DNA of 48,554 bases from Sporosarcina limicola (GCF_014873855.1 NZ_JADBEL010000009.1:72095-120648); one strand, 5' to 3'. Positions 35,314 through 45,213 are shown, numbered from the stretch's first letter. Translations and numbers: made by a program. Notes: generated by a model not told the origin, from the sequence alone.

Positions 35314-36462
35314 CTAGGATAAGTTTGTAAAATAGACAATTAGGCCTTGAACAATCCCAATCATACCCCCAAGCAATGCACCGAGTACAGTAATCATTTT
35401 GAACTCGCGCTTTGAAATACCAAGCACGAGATCTTCCAGTATGGCGACCGGAAACGAATCTACTTGTTCTTTTACCATCTCATCAATTTTCAGTTTACGC
35501 ATTGATAGTTCCATCTGCTGTTCAGCCTGTTTAAATGCAAAACCAACAAGCATCGGCGTCACATTGTCCGCCGCCCATACCGCCCCATCAGGCCAATAAT
35601 CGCTAATGGTTTTACTAAGACGTGCTTCTAACGCAAGCTCTTTCCTAGCATATGTTTTGACCGAATCGAACAGTCCATCTAAATCAAAATCGGAAAGTAA
35701 TTCATTCACAGGACGTTTCTGCAGTTTCACCCACTCGTTATGGATAATGTTGTTGATAAGGTCGTGTGTGCCTGGTGCCGCGATGAATTTCAATGCTTCC
35801 CGTTGTACTTTCCCAACGAGCGATTCGGATTCCCCGAAGAACATATTCACCATGTTGCCTAGTGTCCCTTTCGATGCCAGAAAATCATCAATCATTTTCC
35901 GAAACATCGCTTTGCCTTCTTCAGATTCGAAATATTGCTCTGATCGACCAAGGATATACGCTGTCACACCTGGAATTCGTCCTTCCAATTCCGTCAGCCA
36001 CTTCTCTGGAACCACTTCGCTGACGGTTCCGGTCGTCAGCTTTGTTCGGATTGTAAGAAGCTGTGTGTCTAGCACTTCTAGCACTTTCCGTTCCGCCTTC
36101 GCAGCAACTCCCGTTGCACCCGCTATCGTAAGCCAATCATTTAAAGTTTTATCCGAATGGAGGATATGCTCTTCTAGCTTTCGTTGAACAAAATTCTCCG
36201 TTTTTTTCTCCATGTCAGGCGTCAACAGTTTCTTTCGGAATGTTTCCGGAGTCAAAAGATAATTTGTCACCGTCTTACCCAGCTGCGTCGCTAACTCATC
36301 CCGTCGTTTGGGTATCAACCCGGGTGTGAAAGGCAAACGCCATTTCCCGATATATTTTGCTTCATGAGGTCGAAATAACATCTTGATAGCAAGATGATTC
36401 GTGAATCCCCCAATCAGCGCGCCGATAATAGCCATGAATAACAATGTCCATAAAAAGTTCAA
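35314..36462 (-). CDS. yheB: DUF445 membrane-associated protein YheB
   Basis: About 382 residues. N-terminal membrane segment (LLFMAIIGALIGGFTNHLAI) followed by the diagnostic KMLFRPHEAKYIGKWRLPFT and PGLIPKRRDELATQLG, a long helical cytoplasmic region, and a C-terminal membrane helix (VLGALLGGMIGIVQGLIVYF). DUF445 proteins are uncharacterised. I prefer the TTG at 36462, which has AGGTG 6 nt upstream; the TTG at 36489 coincides with the predicted transcription start below a TGCTATAAT element (complement of 36496-36501). In an operon with yheA. Confidence 0.88.
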   Translation of the reverse strand: MNFLWTLLFMAIIGALIGGFTNHLAIKMLFRPHEAKYIGKWRLPFTPGLIPKRRDELATQLGKTVTNYLLTPETFRKKLLTPDMEKKTENFVQRKLEEHILHSDKTLNDWLTIAGATGVAAKAERKVLEVLDTQLLTIRTKLTTGTVSEVVPEKWLTELEGRIPGVTAYILGRSEQYFESEEGKAMFRKMIDDFLASKGTLGNMVNMFFGESESLVGKVQREALKFIAAPGTHDLINNIIHNEWVKLQKRPVNELLSDFDLDGLFDSVKTYARKELALEARLSKTISDYWPDGAVWAADNVTPMLVGFAFKQAEQQMELSMRKLKIDEMVKEQVDSFPVAILEDLVLGISKREFKMITVLGALLGGMIGIVQGLIVYFTNLS

Positions 36463-36495
36463 TCGCTTCACCTTTTTCTGTTTCTTCAACTTCCA

Positions 36496-36501
36496 ATTAT
36501 A
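36496..36501 (-). promoter_or_regulatory. Extended -10 of yheB-yheA
   Basis: On the minus strand TGCTATAAT lies 34 nt before the preferred TTG start of yheB; transcription would begin near 36489. The remaining gap to 36700 shows no other gene. Confidence 0.5.
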
Positions 36502-36700
36502 GCAGAAGTAAGTCGAACCGAAAAATGAGAAGCCTTGTCCTTCGGTATGTGTTTTCGAATTCCGCTATTCATCGAACTATTTCACAAGCCTAATTAGCAA
36601 GATGACAAGATTTCATTTCAATGATAGGCTGTTTCTAAGAGTCAGAACGTTCTAGCTATGATTCTCCAACCAACATCAACTACTAATCGAGGTGTTCGAA

Positions 36701-37720
36701 ATGATCCGTTATCCAAATCCTCTGCGTACCGGCCAGACAATTGGCGTTACAGCTCCATCTTCCGGCGTAGGGAAAGATCTTCATTCATTATTACAACTAT
36801 CCAAACAGCAATTCGAAAAACGAGGCTTCAAAGTGGAGATTGGCGATACCGCTTGGTCGCAAATAAAGGCTGCTTCTGCTACGAAAGAAGTCCGTGCCGC
36901 TGAACTGACGGCTATGTTGAACAACTCCACGATCGGTGCAATTATCCCTCCATGGGGCGGCGAAATCTTGATGGAAATCCTGCCTCTTATCCACTGGGAC
37001 GAAATCGAACCGAAATGGATTCTCGGGTACTCTGATTTGAGCACGCTTCTTTTCTCATTGACCTTGAAAACGGGTATCGCGACGGCTCATGGAACGAATT
37101 TCATCGACTTACGGAGTGATGAATGGGATTCAGTGACAGGCAAATTCCTAGAGGTGCTATCCGCATCAACAGGTTCAGTAATCGAACAGCAATCATCTAA
37201 GAAGTTCCAATCTGAATGGCAGCATTTCGCACCTCTCGACCCGTATGTTTTCAAATTGGATAGTGAGACACGGTGGGAAATTATTGGTGGTGGGGAATTC
37301 AAAATCGAAGGGCGATTTCTCGGGGGGTGTCTTGATACGATTGGTAAACTTGTTGGCACGCCCTATGGAGATGTCGCCGCATTCCAGAAAAACCATTTGA
37401 ACGACGAACCGATCCTTTGGTATTTAGAAAACTGTGAAATGTCTGCGACAGACTTTCATCGCACGGTGTTGCACTTTGCATATGCAGGGTGGTTTGATAA
37501 CGCTGCGGGGATTATTTTCGGTCGGTCGCCTGCGGGTCAGTCGGTCGATGGATTCACCGTAGTTGATTCGATGGAACGTTTGCAGGAATTGACGGGCTTG
37601 CCGATTGCCTATAATGCCGATATCGGCCATGTTCCTCCGCAAATCACCTTTGTGAACGGGGCATACGGCAGCGTTTCTATCTTAGACGGCGAAGCTGTAA
37701 TTAGTACGGAATTCAAGTAA
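36701..37720 (+). CDS. S66 family peptidase (LD-carboxypeptidase / MccF-like)
   Basis: A 339-residue serine peptidase. Landmarks are the N-terminal GQTIGVTAPSSGVG, the nucleophile region PPWGGEILMEILPLIHWDEI, then ILGYSDLSTLLFSLTLKTGI with the catalytic Ser in GYSD, and a late YNADIGHVPPQIT with the catalytic His. Members either trim muropeptides in recycling (LdcA) or cleave peptide-nucleotide antibiotics such as microcin C (MccF); the length and GYSDLSTL motif fit the MccF-like branch. The ATG at 36701 follows GAGGTG by 6 nt. Single gene. Confidence 0.88.
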   Translation: MIRYPNPLRTGQTIGVTAPSSGVGKDLHSLLQLSKQQFEKRGFKVEIGDTAWSQIKAASATKEVRAAELTAMLNNSTIGAIIPPWGGEILMEILPLIHWDEIEPKWILGYSDLSTLLFSLTLKTGIATAHGTNFIDLRSDEWDSVTGKFLEVLSASTGSVIEQQSSKKFQSEWQHFAPLDPYVFKLDSETRWEIIGGGEFKIEGRFLGGCLDTIGKLVGTPYGDVAAFQKNHLNDEPILWYLENCEMSATDFHRTVLHFAYAGWFDNAAGIIFGRSPAGQSVDGFTVVDSMERLQELTGLPIAYNADIGHVPPQITFVNGAYGSVSILDGEAVISTEFK

Positions 37721-37810
37721 ACCTTAGAATTAGATGTAGGGAGCTAATAGCTTGAATAAAGAAATCATCGACCATCTATATAGATTGAACAAATGATTCC
37801 ACTAAATAAC

Positions 37811-37893
37811 GCTTCGGCGCTAGGGTATGCCTCCCACCATAAGCCAAGCCGCCAGTCTTATGGCTCCGGCTAACCCTTGGAAGGCGCCTTCGC
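37811..37893. repeat. GC-rich palindromic intergenic repeat
   Basis: A long imperfect hairpin: GGCGC (37816-37820) with GCGCC (37884-37888), AGGGT (37822-37826) with ACCCT (37873-37877), CATAAG (37838-37843) with CTTATG (37857-37862). No T run follows, so it is not a simple terminator. GC content is higher than in the flanks. It is probably a REP-like element. The remaining gap (37721-37947) holds nothing else recognisable. Confidence 0.6.
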
Positions 37894-37947
37894 TGGATTG
37901 GTAGGTCACTTTCAATAGTTCGTCATATCTAGGAATAACTGTAACGT

Positions 37948-38133
37948 ATGAATTTCCACCGAAGCGAATTATCTCCCTTTGCCCAGGCATTACGGAAACA
38001 CTATTTGCACTCGAACTGGAAAATGAGATTGCCGGATGCCATTCCTATTGTTGTTGATGGTGAACTGTTTTGGTATGGCGCAAAGATGATGGAAGCAGTC
38101 GATTATTTCAAAGAGCAATTTTATTCATTATGA
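37948..38133 (+). CDS. Hypothetical 61-residue protein
   Basis: Reads MNFHRSELSPFAQALRKHYL through DAIPIVVDGELFWYGAKMME to EQFYSL. Protein-like composition with a compact alpha/beta pattern, no membrane segment. Not recognised. Only a weak AGGAAT Shine-Dalgarno lies 11 nt upstream, and it follows the palindromic repeat, so it might be a fragment. A bidirectional terminator follows. Confidence 0.55.
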   Translation: MNFHRSELSPFAQALRKHYLHSNWKMRLPDAIPIVVDGELFWYGAKMMEAVDYFKEQFYSL

Positions 38134-38140
38134 AATCAAC

Positions 38141-38186
38141 AAAAAATCCCCCAGCCGTATAGTTCAAATTCGGTAGGGAGATTTTT
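38141..38186. terminator. Terminator between the 61-residue ORF and glcB
   Basis: AAAAAATCCCCC pairs imperfectly with GGGAGATTTTT around a central region containing CCG/CGG. T tracts on both strands, between convergent genes. Confidence 0.6.
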
Positions 38187-38195
38187 CGATTTCGC

Positions 38196-40391
38196 TTATA
38201 CTTGGCAACCTGCGCCGACAGTCGTTCCATATTTCGCTTTTGCTTCGATACGGCGACTATGCAAGATTGGCTCTGTATAGCCGTTTGGCTGATCGTATCC
38301 TTTAAACACGAGGTCGCAAGCAGCTACAAACGCAATTGAATCGTCAAAGTCCGGAGCCATCGGATGGTATAATTCATCACTGGCATTTTGTCCATCTACG
38401 ACTCTCGCCATCCGTTTCATCGTTTCCAATACTTGCTCTTCCGTACAGATTCCGTGATGGAGCCAGTTTGCGATATGCTGGCTAGAAATACGCAACGTCG
38501 CACGATCTTCCATCAGATTAACGTTATTGATATCCGGCACTTTAGAACAGCCGATGCCTTGGTCAACCCAACGAACAACATAACCAAGAATTCCTTGTGC
38601 GTTGTTGTCCAATTCCGACTGGATTTCTTCCGTCGACCAATTCATATCTTCCGCAACCGGAATTTGCAAGATTGTATCTTGGTAGTCTTTTAAACTTTCA
38701 ATGCCATGTTGCACTTGTTTTACATTCACTTGGTGGTAGTGAGTGGCATGTAAAGTCGCAGCAGTAGGTGAGGGTACCCATGCTGTGTTGGCTCCCGCTT
38801 TGGGGTGGACAATTTTCTGCTCCAACATCGCCGCCATCAAATCTGGCATCGCCCACATCCCTTTTCCGATTTGTGCATGACCTGGTAAACCGCAATCGAC
38901 ACCGACTGCCACGTTCGACGATTCATATGCTGCAAGCCAAGGAGTCGCCTTCATGTCATTTTTACGAATCATGACACCCGCTTCCATAGATGTATGCATT
39001 TCATCTCCCGTACGATCGAGGAATCCTGTATTGATGAATCCAATCCGCTCTTTCACTTCATGAATACATGCTTTCAAGTTCAATGATGTACGACGCTCCT
39101 CATCCATCAAACCGATTTTCAGCGTATGGCGTTTCAGGCCTACAATATCTTCAATGCGATCAAATAATTTATTGGCGAATGCCGCTTCTTTTGATCCATG
39201 CATCTTCGGTTTAACAATATAGACTGATCCGTGATCGGAGTTTCTGAATTGAACATTGTCACCCATATTATGTTTTGCGATTAAACTTGTTATGACCCCA
39301 TCGATAATTCCTTCCGGCACTTCGCGTCCGCCTTTATCGAGAATTGCACTATTCGTCATCAGATGCCCGACATTACGGATAAACATCAACGAACGTCCAG
39401 CCAGCGTAATCTCACCGCCACTCGGTGACGTATACGTGCGGTCAGAGTTCAATGTACGTATAATGGTCTTTCCATCTTTTTCAAGGGAAGCGGATAAGTC
39501 CCCTTTCATTAAACCTAACCAGTTGCGGTAAATCAGCACTTTGTCTTCTGCATCAACAGCAGCAACGGAATCTTCACAATCCATAATTGTAGAAAGTGCC
39601 GATTCCAATAGAATGTCTTTCACGCCCGCCGCATCCTCTTTGCCAATCGGGTGATGATGATCGATTTGAATTTCAATATGCAGCCCATTATTGACAAGCA
39701 AAATAGCTGTCGGGATTTCTGGTTGCCCAACGTAGCCAATCAGTTTTGTCGTATCTTTCAACTGTGCCATTTTCCCGTCAGGAAGCGTAGCGGAAAGTTT
39801 ATTGTCAACAATTGCATACTTTTCTACATTTACATGCGAGGCATCTACTAATGCGACCGATTTGTCGAGGAAATCTTTCGCGAAAGCGATAACTTTTGCA
39901 CCGCGTATGGGATTATAACCTTTTCCAATTGCTGTTCCACCCTCTTCACTAATTGCATCCGTTCCGTACAGCGCGTCATACAGACTACCCCATCGCGCAT
40001 TTGCAGCGTTCAACGCATAGCGGGCATTACTCAGGGGCACAACCAATTGCGGACCCGCTAGTCGTGCAACTTCATTGTCCACATTTTCAGTAGAAACATC
40101 GAATTCTTCCACTTTCGGCTCAAGATACCCAATGGCTTTTAAAAAGTTTTTATACTTCATGAAATCGGTGTTTCCCTTGTTTTCCTTATGCCATGTATGG
40201 ATGGCTTGTTGCAGGCGAGCCCGCCCAGCCAACAGCTCCCTATTTTCTGGAATGAATTCATGGATCAATGCGTCGAAATTTGGCCAGAATTTTTCGTCGT
40301 CCACTCCCGTTCCAGGTAACACTTCCAAATTCACAAAGTCATATAGTTCTTTAGCAACTTGAATGTTTCCTGTTTTCACGTAGTTTTGCAC
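38196..40391 (-). CDS. glcB: Malate synthase G
   Basis: A 731-residue single-chain malate synthase of isoform G size (isoform A is about 530). It condenses glyoxylate and acetyl-CoA to malate. Family segments include [15 protein letters not shown] (acid residues at the Mg site), [42 protein letters not shown] and [20 protein letters not shown]. The GTG start has AGGAG 9 nt upstream. No isocitrate lyase or glycolate oxidase gene is adjacent, so the glyoxylate source is not explained by the context. Confidence 0.95.
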   Translation of the reverse strand: MQNYVKTGNIQVAKELYDFVNLEVLPGTGVDDEKFWPNFDALIHEFIPENRELLAGRARLQQAIHTWHKENKGNTDFMKYKNFLKAIGYLEPKVEEFDVSTENVDNEVARLAGPQLVVPLSNARYALNAANARWGSLYDALYGTDAISEEGGTAIGKGYNPIRGAKVIAFAKDFLDKSVALVDASHVNVEKYAIVDNKLSATLPDGKMAQLKDTTKLIGYVGQPEIPTAILLVNNGLHIEIQIDHHHPIGKEDAAGVKDILLESALSTIMDCEDSVAAVDAEDKVLIYRNWLGLMKGDLSASLEKDGKTIIRTLNSDRTYTSPSGGEITLAGRSLMFIRNVGHLMTNSAILDKGGREVPEGIIDGVITSLIAKHNMGDNVQFRNSDHGSVYIVKPKMHGSKEAAFANKLFDRIEDIVGLKRHTLKIGLMDEERRTSLNLKACIHEVKERIGFINTGFLDRTGDEMHTSMEAGVMIRKNDMKATPWLAAYESSNVAVGVDCGLPGHAQIGKGMWAMPDLMAAMLEQKIVHPKAGANTAWVPSPTAATLHATHYHQVNVKQVQHGIESLKDYQDTILQIPVAEDMNWSTEEIQSELDNNAQGILGYVVRWVDQGIGCSKVPDINNVNLMEDRATLRISSQHIANWLHHGICTEEQVLETMKRMARVVDGQNASDELYHPMAPDFDDSIAFVAACDLVFKGYDQPNGYTEPILHSRRIEAKAKYGTTVGAGCQV

Positions 40392-40456
40392 ATCTATCCA
40401 CTCCTATAAATTAGTCTTCGCTAGTAATTAAATTACTGTATTACAACAGAATAAAC

Positions 40457-40468
40457 TATCATATGATA
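40457..40468. promoter_or_regulatory. Palindrome in the glcB upstream region
   Basis: TATCATATGATA is a perfect 12-bp palindrome 66 nt upstream of the glcB start. It may be an operator, or chance in AT-rich DNA. Confidence 0.3.
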
Positions 40469-40517
40469 TACTATAATAGAAGAGGGATTGGAAATCAACT
40501 GAATTGTAAAAACTTTT

Positions 40518-40907
40518 TTAGAGCGCATTATACATCGTTGAAAAACGTATCGCATGCTCAATTTCATCATGCATTGCGATGAATAGCGGATTGTATGCCT
40601 GTTGAAACGGAATTGTCAGTAACATTTCTTTATACATTTCTACCGCATCTAATTCATCGACCAACGCCCGTTTTGCACAATCCTTCAACTCATAACAAGG
40701 CAATGACTTTTTTGGATTTTGAACAAATGTCCCCGTCATCATATAATAGAGCTGTTGGAACATTTCATAGTGGCTTTTTTCATCTTCATAAGCGTGTTTG
40801 ATGAAATCTTGCCAGTACGGATCGTTCGTCAATCCGTACATGGATTTATAAAAGTGATAAGACTTGTATTCGTCTTCAATCGCTTGCTTTAATTTATCTA
40901 CAAACAA
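40518..40907 (-). CDS. Ferritin-like di-iron domain protein
   Basis: About 129 residues (135 from ATG 40925). A four-helix ferritin/rubrerythrin-like pattern with metal-ligand motifs: ExxxxY in AIEDEYKSYHFY, ExxxH in AYEDEKSHYEMF, Glu in LVDELDAVEMYKEML, and ExxxH in MHDEIEHAIRF. No rubredoxin domain. Similar small proteins are spore- or stress-associated in Bacillales; iron or peroxide handling is inferred. The TTG at 40907 has AAAGGGTG 5 nt upstream; the ATG at 40925 has a poorer site. Confidence 0.8.
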   Translation of the reverse strand: MFVDKLKQAIEDEYKSYHFYKSMYGLTNDPYWQDFIKHAYEDEKSHYEMFQQLYYMMTGTFVQNPKKSLPCYELKDCAKRALVDELDAVEMYKEMLLTIPFQQAYNPLFIAMHDEIEHAIRFSTMYNAL

Positions 40908-40977
40908 TTCAGCACCCTTTCGCATCTTTTACCCAATTTTATGCGTACAAACTACATCTTATGAGAGGAGTAATCGA

Positions 40978-41181
40978 ATGCTGCAACATTTCAGCTACAA
41001 GCCGATGTATGAAAATAAACAATTACCTGGTTGGACATTTGCATTTTTCTTTCAAAAAAAAAGGTATACAGGTGACTATTTGCCCGATGGAACAATGACT
41101 TGGATTGGAGACACGCCATCCGATGAAGAGAATGTGAAAAAGATGATTCACGAATTAATGACTTTCCATGTGTACGATTGA
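40978..41181 (+). CDS. yheE: YheE-like small protein (DUF5342)
   Basis: A 67-residue protein beginning MLQHFSYKPMYENKQLPGWT, with FFFQKKRYTGDYLPDGTMTW in the middle; I recognise it as the YheE/DUF5342 family of Bacillales. Function unknown. The ATG at 40978 follows GAGAGGAG by 7 nt. Its position between the yheA/yheB and yheH/yheI homologues agrees with the B. subtilis yhe cluster. Confidence 0.85.
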   Translation: MLQHFSYKPMYENKQLPGWTFAFFFQKKRYTGDYLPDGTMTWIGDTPSDEENVKKMIHELMTFHVYD

Positions 41182-41233
41182 GTCCATGTGTTTTCGGGAA
41201 TGCTACACTTCATGACGAGTGAGGAGGCGTAGT

Positions 41234-41392
41234 ATGTCTAAAGAGAAAACACCGGAAGAACTCCGTAAGGAAAAGGAACAATTGAAGATACAGGATCAGA
41301 AAACCGAAAATGTCTTTGAAGACAAATCGCATGTTCCCAGTGAGCAGAATCGTTTTAAGGACACCGAAAATCCAAGAAGTCAAAGAAATTAA
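41234..41392 (+). CDS. Small hydrophilic protein, 52 residues
   Basis: Reads MSKEKTPEELRKEKEQLKIQ and ends TENPRSQRN. Highly charged, rich in Lys and Glu, probably disordered; not recognised. A strong GAGGAGG lies 6 nt upstream of the ATG and a terminator follows 3 nt after the stop, which supports expression. Likely transcribed with yheE. Confidence 0.7.
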   Translation: MSKEKTPEELRKEKEQLKIQDQKTENVFEDKSHVPSEQNRFKDTENPRSQRN

Positions 41393-41394
41393 AG

Positions 41395-41433
41395 AATCCG
41401 CACACCTGGAATGATAAGGTGTGCGGATTTTTT
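41395..41433. terminator. Terminator after the 52-residue gene
   Basis: AATCCGCACACCT pairs with AGGTGTGCGGATT, followed by a T run on the plus strand. Confidence 0.92.
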
Positions 41434-41473
41434 CAATGTCATAAACAAACCGTTTAAAAAGGGGGAACTCCCC

Positions 41474-43231
41474 TCAATCGCTATTCGATTGAGAGGATGT
41501 TCCAGCCTGCAATTTATACATTTGTGCATATTGACCGTCTTCAGCAAGCAATTCATCATGCGAGCCGCTTTCGACAATTTCACCGCGGTCTAATACTAAA
41601 ATTCGATCCGCGTTTTTAATAGTAGAAAGTCTGTGGGCAATAATGAATGTCGTCCGCCCTTTTTTCAGTACATCCATCGCATGCTGGATAATTTCTTCTG
41701 TTTCTGTATCGATGTTGGACGTTGCTTCATCCAAAATAAGAATCGCTGGATCGAATGCAAGCGCTCGTGCGAATGAAATCAGTTGACGCTGTCCGGAAGA
41801 GAGCGTACTCCCTTTCTCCACAACTTCTTCGTCAATTCCATTCGGCAAATGCTTCAGCACCCGTTCCCCGCCAACTGCATCAAGTGATTGCTGGACTTTT
41901 TCACGTGTAATACGCGGATCACTCAAGCTAACATTCGATTCAATCGTTCCACTGAACAGATATGGATCTTGTAGAACAATGCCCATATGAGACCTTACAG
42001 TCTGCCGAGGCATATCCCCGATGTCCATACCATCGATTGTAATTTTCCCCTTCGACGCATCATAGAAACGGAATAACAAGTTCATAATCGAACTTTTTCC
42101 GGATCCTGTATGTCCGACGAGTGCAACCGTTTCACCTTGTTTCGCTTCGAAAGAAAGTTCTTTCAAAACATATTCTTCTTCTTTATAAGCGAACCAGACG
42201 TTTTCAAAGCGAACATCTCCACGGTATCGATCAATTTTCTCATCACATACCGGTTCCCCTTCTCGATCTAGTAGTTTAAAGACACGCTCCGCCGCTACAA
42301 GGGAATGTTCTAGATGTGCAAATTGGTTAACGACACCTGTTATCGGGTTGAACAGCCTTGTAATATAGTCGACGAATGCATAGAGCATCCCAACTGAGAT
42401 GACACTTTCCGTGGAAAGCGAAGCCCCTCCGAAATACCATATGAAGAAAATAAACGTCAACGAGCGAATCACATCAACGAGATTATGTGATGTTGCTGCT
42501 TCCACTTTCAACAGTTTGTTCTGATAGCGGTAGTGTTCATCGTTTAACCCGCTAAATTCTTCATCCATTTGTTTCTCGCGCCGGAACGCTTGAATAATTG
42601 TCATCCCATTAATGGATTCATTAATCATCGCGTTCATGTCACTCACTTTTCCACGGATGACATGATTTACTTTTGAAGCGAATTTCCGATACATCTTCAT
42701 CCAAATATACAAGATCGGCAAGACAAATAGCGTAATAGCCCCCATCTTCGGATCCAAGTAGAATAAAGCGACGAAAATCCCAATCATATACATTCCACTA
42801 ATTGCGAACTGTGACACAACGGTTACATACAGGTTACGGATTGCTTCTGTATCATTCGTAATCCTTGCGACGACTTTCCCAGCTGGTAAGTTATCGAAAT
42901 AACGAATGGGCAATGTTTGAATATGTTCATATAAATCATTACGCATTCTCTGAATAATGCGATTCGCTGCTTTTTGTAGCAATAAATACTGGAAATAGCG
43001 GAATATCGCAGTTACGACTGCAAGCCCGAAAAAAACGGCAAGCAATTTAGCAATCGGCTTGAAATCAATGCCGCCACCCGTAGCTCCTGCAATATGGTCG
43101 TCAATAATTCTTTTGGCAATCATCGGCCCCATCAAGTCTGCCGCCACTGCGACACCAAGAAGGAGCAAGCCCCCAATTAGCAGGTTTTTATAATCAAGTG
43201 CATAGCGAACTAAGCGTTTACCGGTACTCAT
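41474..43231 (-). CDS. yheH: Heterodimeric multidrug ABC exporter, canonical half (YheH/BmrD-like)
   Basis: About 585 residues: six membrane helices (residues 15-300) and a C-terminal nucleotide-binding domain. Walker A GHTGSGKSS near 375, signature LSSGQRQ (SSG rather than SGG), Walker B ILILDEATSNID with the catalytic Glu intact, switch His in IIAHRLST. The ATG at 43231 is one base after the yheI stop, with GGGGAGG upstream, so translation is coupled. It is somewhat shorter than B. subtilis BmrD (673). Exports drugs with its YheI partner. Confidence 0.92.
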   Translation of the reverse strand: MSTGKRLVRYALDYKNLLIGGLLLLGVAVAADLMGPMIAKRIIDDHIAGATGGGIDFKPIAKLLAVFFGLAVVTAIFRYFQYLLLQKAANRIIQRMRNDLYEHIQTLPIRYFDNLPAGKVVARITNDTEAIRNLYVTVVSQFAISGMYMIGIFVALFYLDPKMGAITLFVLPILYIWMKMYRKFASKVNHVIRGKVSDMNAMINESINGMTIIQAFRREKQMDEEFSGLNDEHYRYQNKLLKVEAATSHNLVDVIRSLTFIFFIWYFGGASLSTESVISVGMLYAFVDYITRLFNPITGVVNQFAHLEHSLVAAERVFKLLDREGEPVCDEKIDRYRGDVRFENVWFAYKEEEYVLKELSFEAKQGETVALVGHTGSGKSSIMNLLFRFYDASKGKITIDGMDIGDMPRQTVRSHMGIVLQDPYLFSGTIESNVSLSDPRITREKVQQSLDAVGGERVLKHLPNGIDEEVVEKGSTLSSGQRQLISFARALAFDPAILILDEATSNIDTETEEIIQHAMDVLKKGRTTFIIAHRLSTIKNADRILVLDRGEIVESGSHDELLAEDGQYAQMYKLQAGTSSQSNSD

Positions 43232-43232
43232 C

Positions 43233-44972
43233 CTATTCAACCTCCCCAATCTGCTGGCGGTCGAATTGCTCTTTGTACCAGCCGTTCTTTCCAAGCAACG
43301 TTTCATGCGTTCCTTCTTCTATGACACGCCCATCGTCAAGGACAATAATCCAATCCGCATGTTGAATAGCGGACAATCGATGTGTCGTAATAATTGTCGT
43401 TTTACCAGAACGTTCTGCTTGAATATTTTCAATGATTTTCGACTCCGTTTTCGCATCGACTGCGGAAAGCGAATCGTCTAAAATGAGAATTTCAGGATTT
43501 TTAACAAGTGCTCGCGCAATTGAAATCCGCTGTTTCTGTCCCCCTGATAAGGCGACACCCTTCTCACCGACGAGTGTATCAAGTCCTTCTGGAAGCATTT
43601 CAAGATCTTTTTCAAAATACGATAGGCGGATGGTTTCCGCAATATCCGATTCCGTTGCTTCTGGTCGACCGAACAAGATATTTTCTCTGACAGACCTAGA
43701 GAAGAGGACGTGATCCTGTGGCACATAACCAATCCAATCCCTTACCTGATCTTTCGTTAATGATTGAAGCGGCACGCCTGAAAAAGTAATTTCACCTTCA
43801 CCTGACGGGTATTCACGCAGCAATTGTTTGACGAAAGTAGTCTTCCCACTACCCGTCTTCCCGACGATACCAAGTGTGTCTCCACGATTTAACTGAAGCT
43901 TGATATTATCCAAGTTGACCGAATGAGACATCGGATACGTAAAGACTACGTCACGGAAACCGACACTATCAGGATTCAAAACGTTTACCGGCTGTTCAGG
44001 ATCTTTCACATCTTCCTCGTAATCAAGAGTCTCCATCACGCGATCAAGTGATGCGTTCCCTCTTTGCAGGACATTGATCAGTTCGCCGATTGCAAACATC
44101 GGCCAAACAATCATCCCGAGATAGACGTTGAATGTAACTAGATTTCCGAGTGTCATAGTTCCCTGAGATACAAGAAACGCTCCATATCCAAGTCCAATCA
44201 TATACGTCAGCCCTGTAAGCACCTTCGAAATCGGCATGAACAGTGCATCAATCTTCTCAACATGCATGTTTTTCTGATAGACATCTTCCGTCATCTCAGC
44301 AAAATCTTTTTCAGACGCCCGTTCTTGGACGTACGCGCGCACAACCCTTACACCCGCGACAGCTTCAAGAACATTATCATTTAAATCCCCGAATGCTGCC
44401 TGCGAGACCATATATCTTTCATGAACTTTCTTCCCCAATACTTGCATAATGAATGCGAGGATCGGCAGCGGTAAAATCGCCGCCAGTGTTAATTCCCAGG
44501 ACACCAGAAAGCCCATCGTTAAAACAAGTGTTAATAAATAAAGCGTTGAATCAACGAGCGTCATAATCCCGAAACCAGCCGTTTCTGAAATCGCACGCAA
44601 ATCATTCGTCGATCTTGCCATCAAATCGCCCGTCTTATTCTTCTCATAAAACGTCGGCGTCATTTTCAAAAAATGACGCATAAGTCGGCTACGTAATTGC
44701 CGTTCAATGACATACGCACCGCCGAACAACTGATATTGCCAGACATAGTTACTCGCATAATTGAAAAGTATGATGACAAGCATCGCCCCAAGAATAGTAG
44801 CGAGAAGTTTTCCAGTCAACGTCTGCGTGTAAATCGCATCAATTGCTTCACCGATTAGCCACGGAGGGATAATAACAAGAACATTTGTCACCATTAAGAG
44901 AATGAGAGCAACTGTATACCTCTTCCGATTCTCCTTAAAAAACCATTTTAACTTAAATAAAACTGAAAACAT
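43233..44972 (-). CDS. yheI: Heterodimeric multidrug ABC exporter, degenerate half (YheI/BmrC-like)
   Basis: A 579-residue half-transporter with six membrane helices and an ATPase domain. Walker A GKTGSGKTT near residue 367, signature LSGGQKQR, Walker B ILILDDSLSAVD, where the catalytic Glu is replaced by Asp. This is the asymmetry known for BmrC/BmrD-type heterodimers, with one non-hydrolytic site. Switch His in ITTHRLSAIQH. The gene lies about 240 nt behind a short leader peptide and an intrinsic terminator, so expression is probably controlled by attenuation. Confidence 0.93.
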   Translation of the reverse strand: MFSVLFKLKWFFKENRKRYTVALILLMVTNVLVIIPPWLIGEAIDAIYTQTLTGKLLATILGAMLVIILFNYASNYVWQYQLFGGAYVIERQLRSRLMRHFLKMTPTFYEKNKTGDLMARSTNDLRAISETAGFGIMTLVDSTLYLLTLVLTMGFLVSWELTLAAILPLPILAFIMQVLGKKVHERYMVSQAAFGDLNDNVLEAVAGVRVVRAYVQERASEKDFAEMTEDVYQKNMHVEKIDALFMPISKVLTGLTYMIGLGYGAFLVSQGTMTLGNLVTFNVYLGMIVWPMFAIGELINVLQRGNASLDRVMETLDYEEDVKDPEQPVNVLNPDSVGFRDVVFTYPMSHSVNLDNIKLQLNRGDTLGIVGKTGSGKTTFVKQLLREYPSGEGEITFSGVPLQSLTKDQVRDWIGYVPQDHVLFSRSVRENILFGRPEATESDIAETIRLSYFEKDLEMLPEGLDTLVGEKGVALSGGQKQRISIARALVKNPEILILDDSLSAVDAKTESKIIENIQAERSGKTTIITTHRLSAIQHADWIIVLDDGRVIEEGTHETLLGKNGWYKEQFDRQQIGEVE

Positions 44973-45006
44973 AAATCAACCAACTTTCTTCCTTTTTCTT
45001 TTACGG

Positions 45007-45066
45007 CTATCCGCTTTCTAGAGATTCCTTTTCTAATAATTTCCGTTGCTGTTTGATGATCAACAT
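45007..45066 (-). CDS. Candidate 19-residue peptide between attenuator and yheI
   Basis: MLIIKQQRKLLEKESLESG with AAAAGGAG 8 nt upstream of the ATG. Located 34 nt before yheI and after the attenuator terminator, so it would be translated only on read-through transcripts. It may tune yheI translation by coupling, or be incidental. Confidence 0.4.
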   Translation of the reverse strand: MLIIKQQRKLLEKESLESG

Positions 45067-45141
45067 AGCAAACACTCCTTTTCTTTTTTATTTATGTGAC
45101 ACGCATTGCGTGAAAACACCGGATTATCTTAAAGTAGATAC

Positions 45142-45174
45142 AAAAAAGCACACGCTCTTAACATAAGCGTGTGC
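45142..45174 (-). terminator. Attenuator terminator of yheI-yheH
   Basis: On the minus strand GCACACGCT pairs with AGCGTGTGC across a 9-nt loop and is followed by six T. It sits 40 nt after the leader-peptide stop and 170 nt before yheI, so it must be passed for exporter expression. Confidence 0.88.
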
Positions 45175-45213
45175 TCATAAAAAGGAACGGCAGAACGCGC
45201 CACTCCAAGTTAA

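Noticed and set aside
40457..40468. Confident operator for glcB
   Set aside because: A 12-bp palindrome can occur by chance in AT-rich DNA and matches no regulator motif I can name; kept only as a low-confidence feature.
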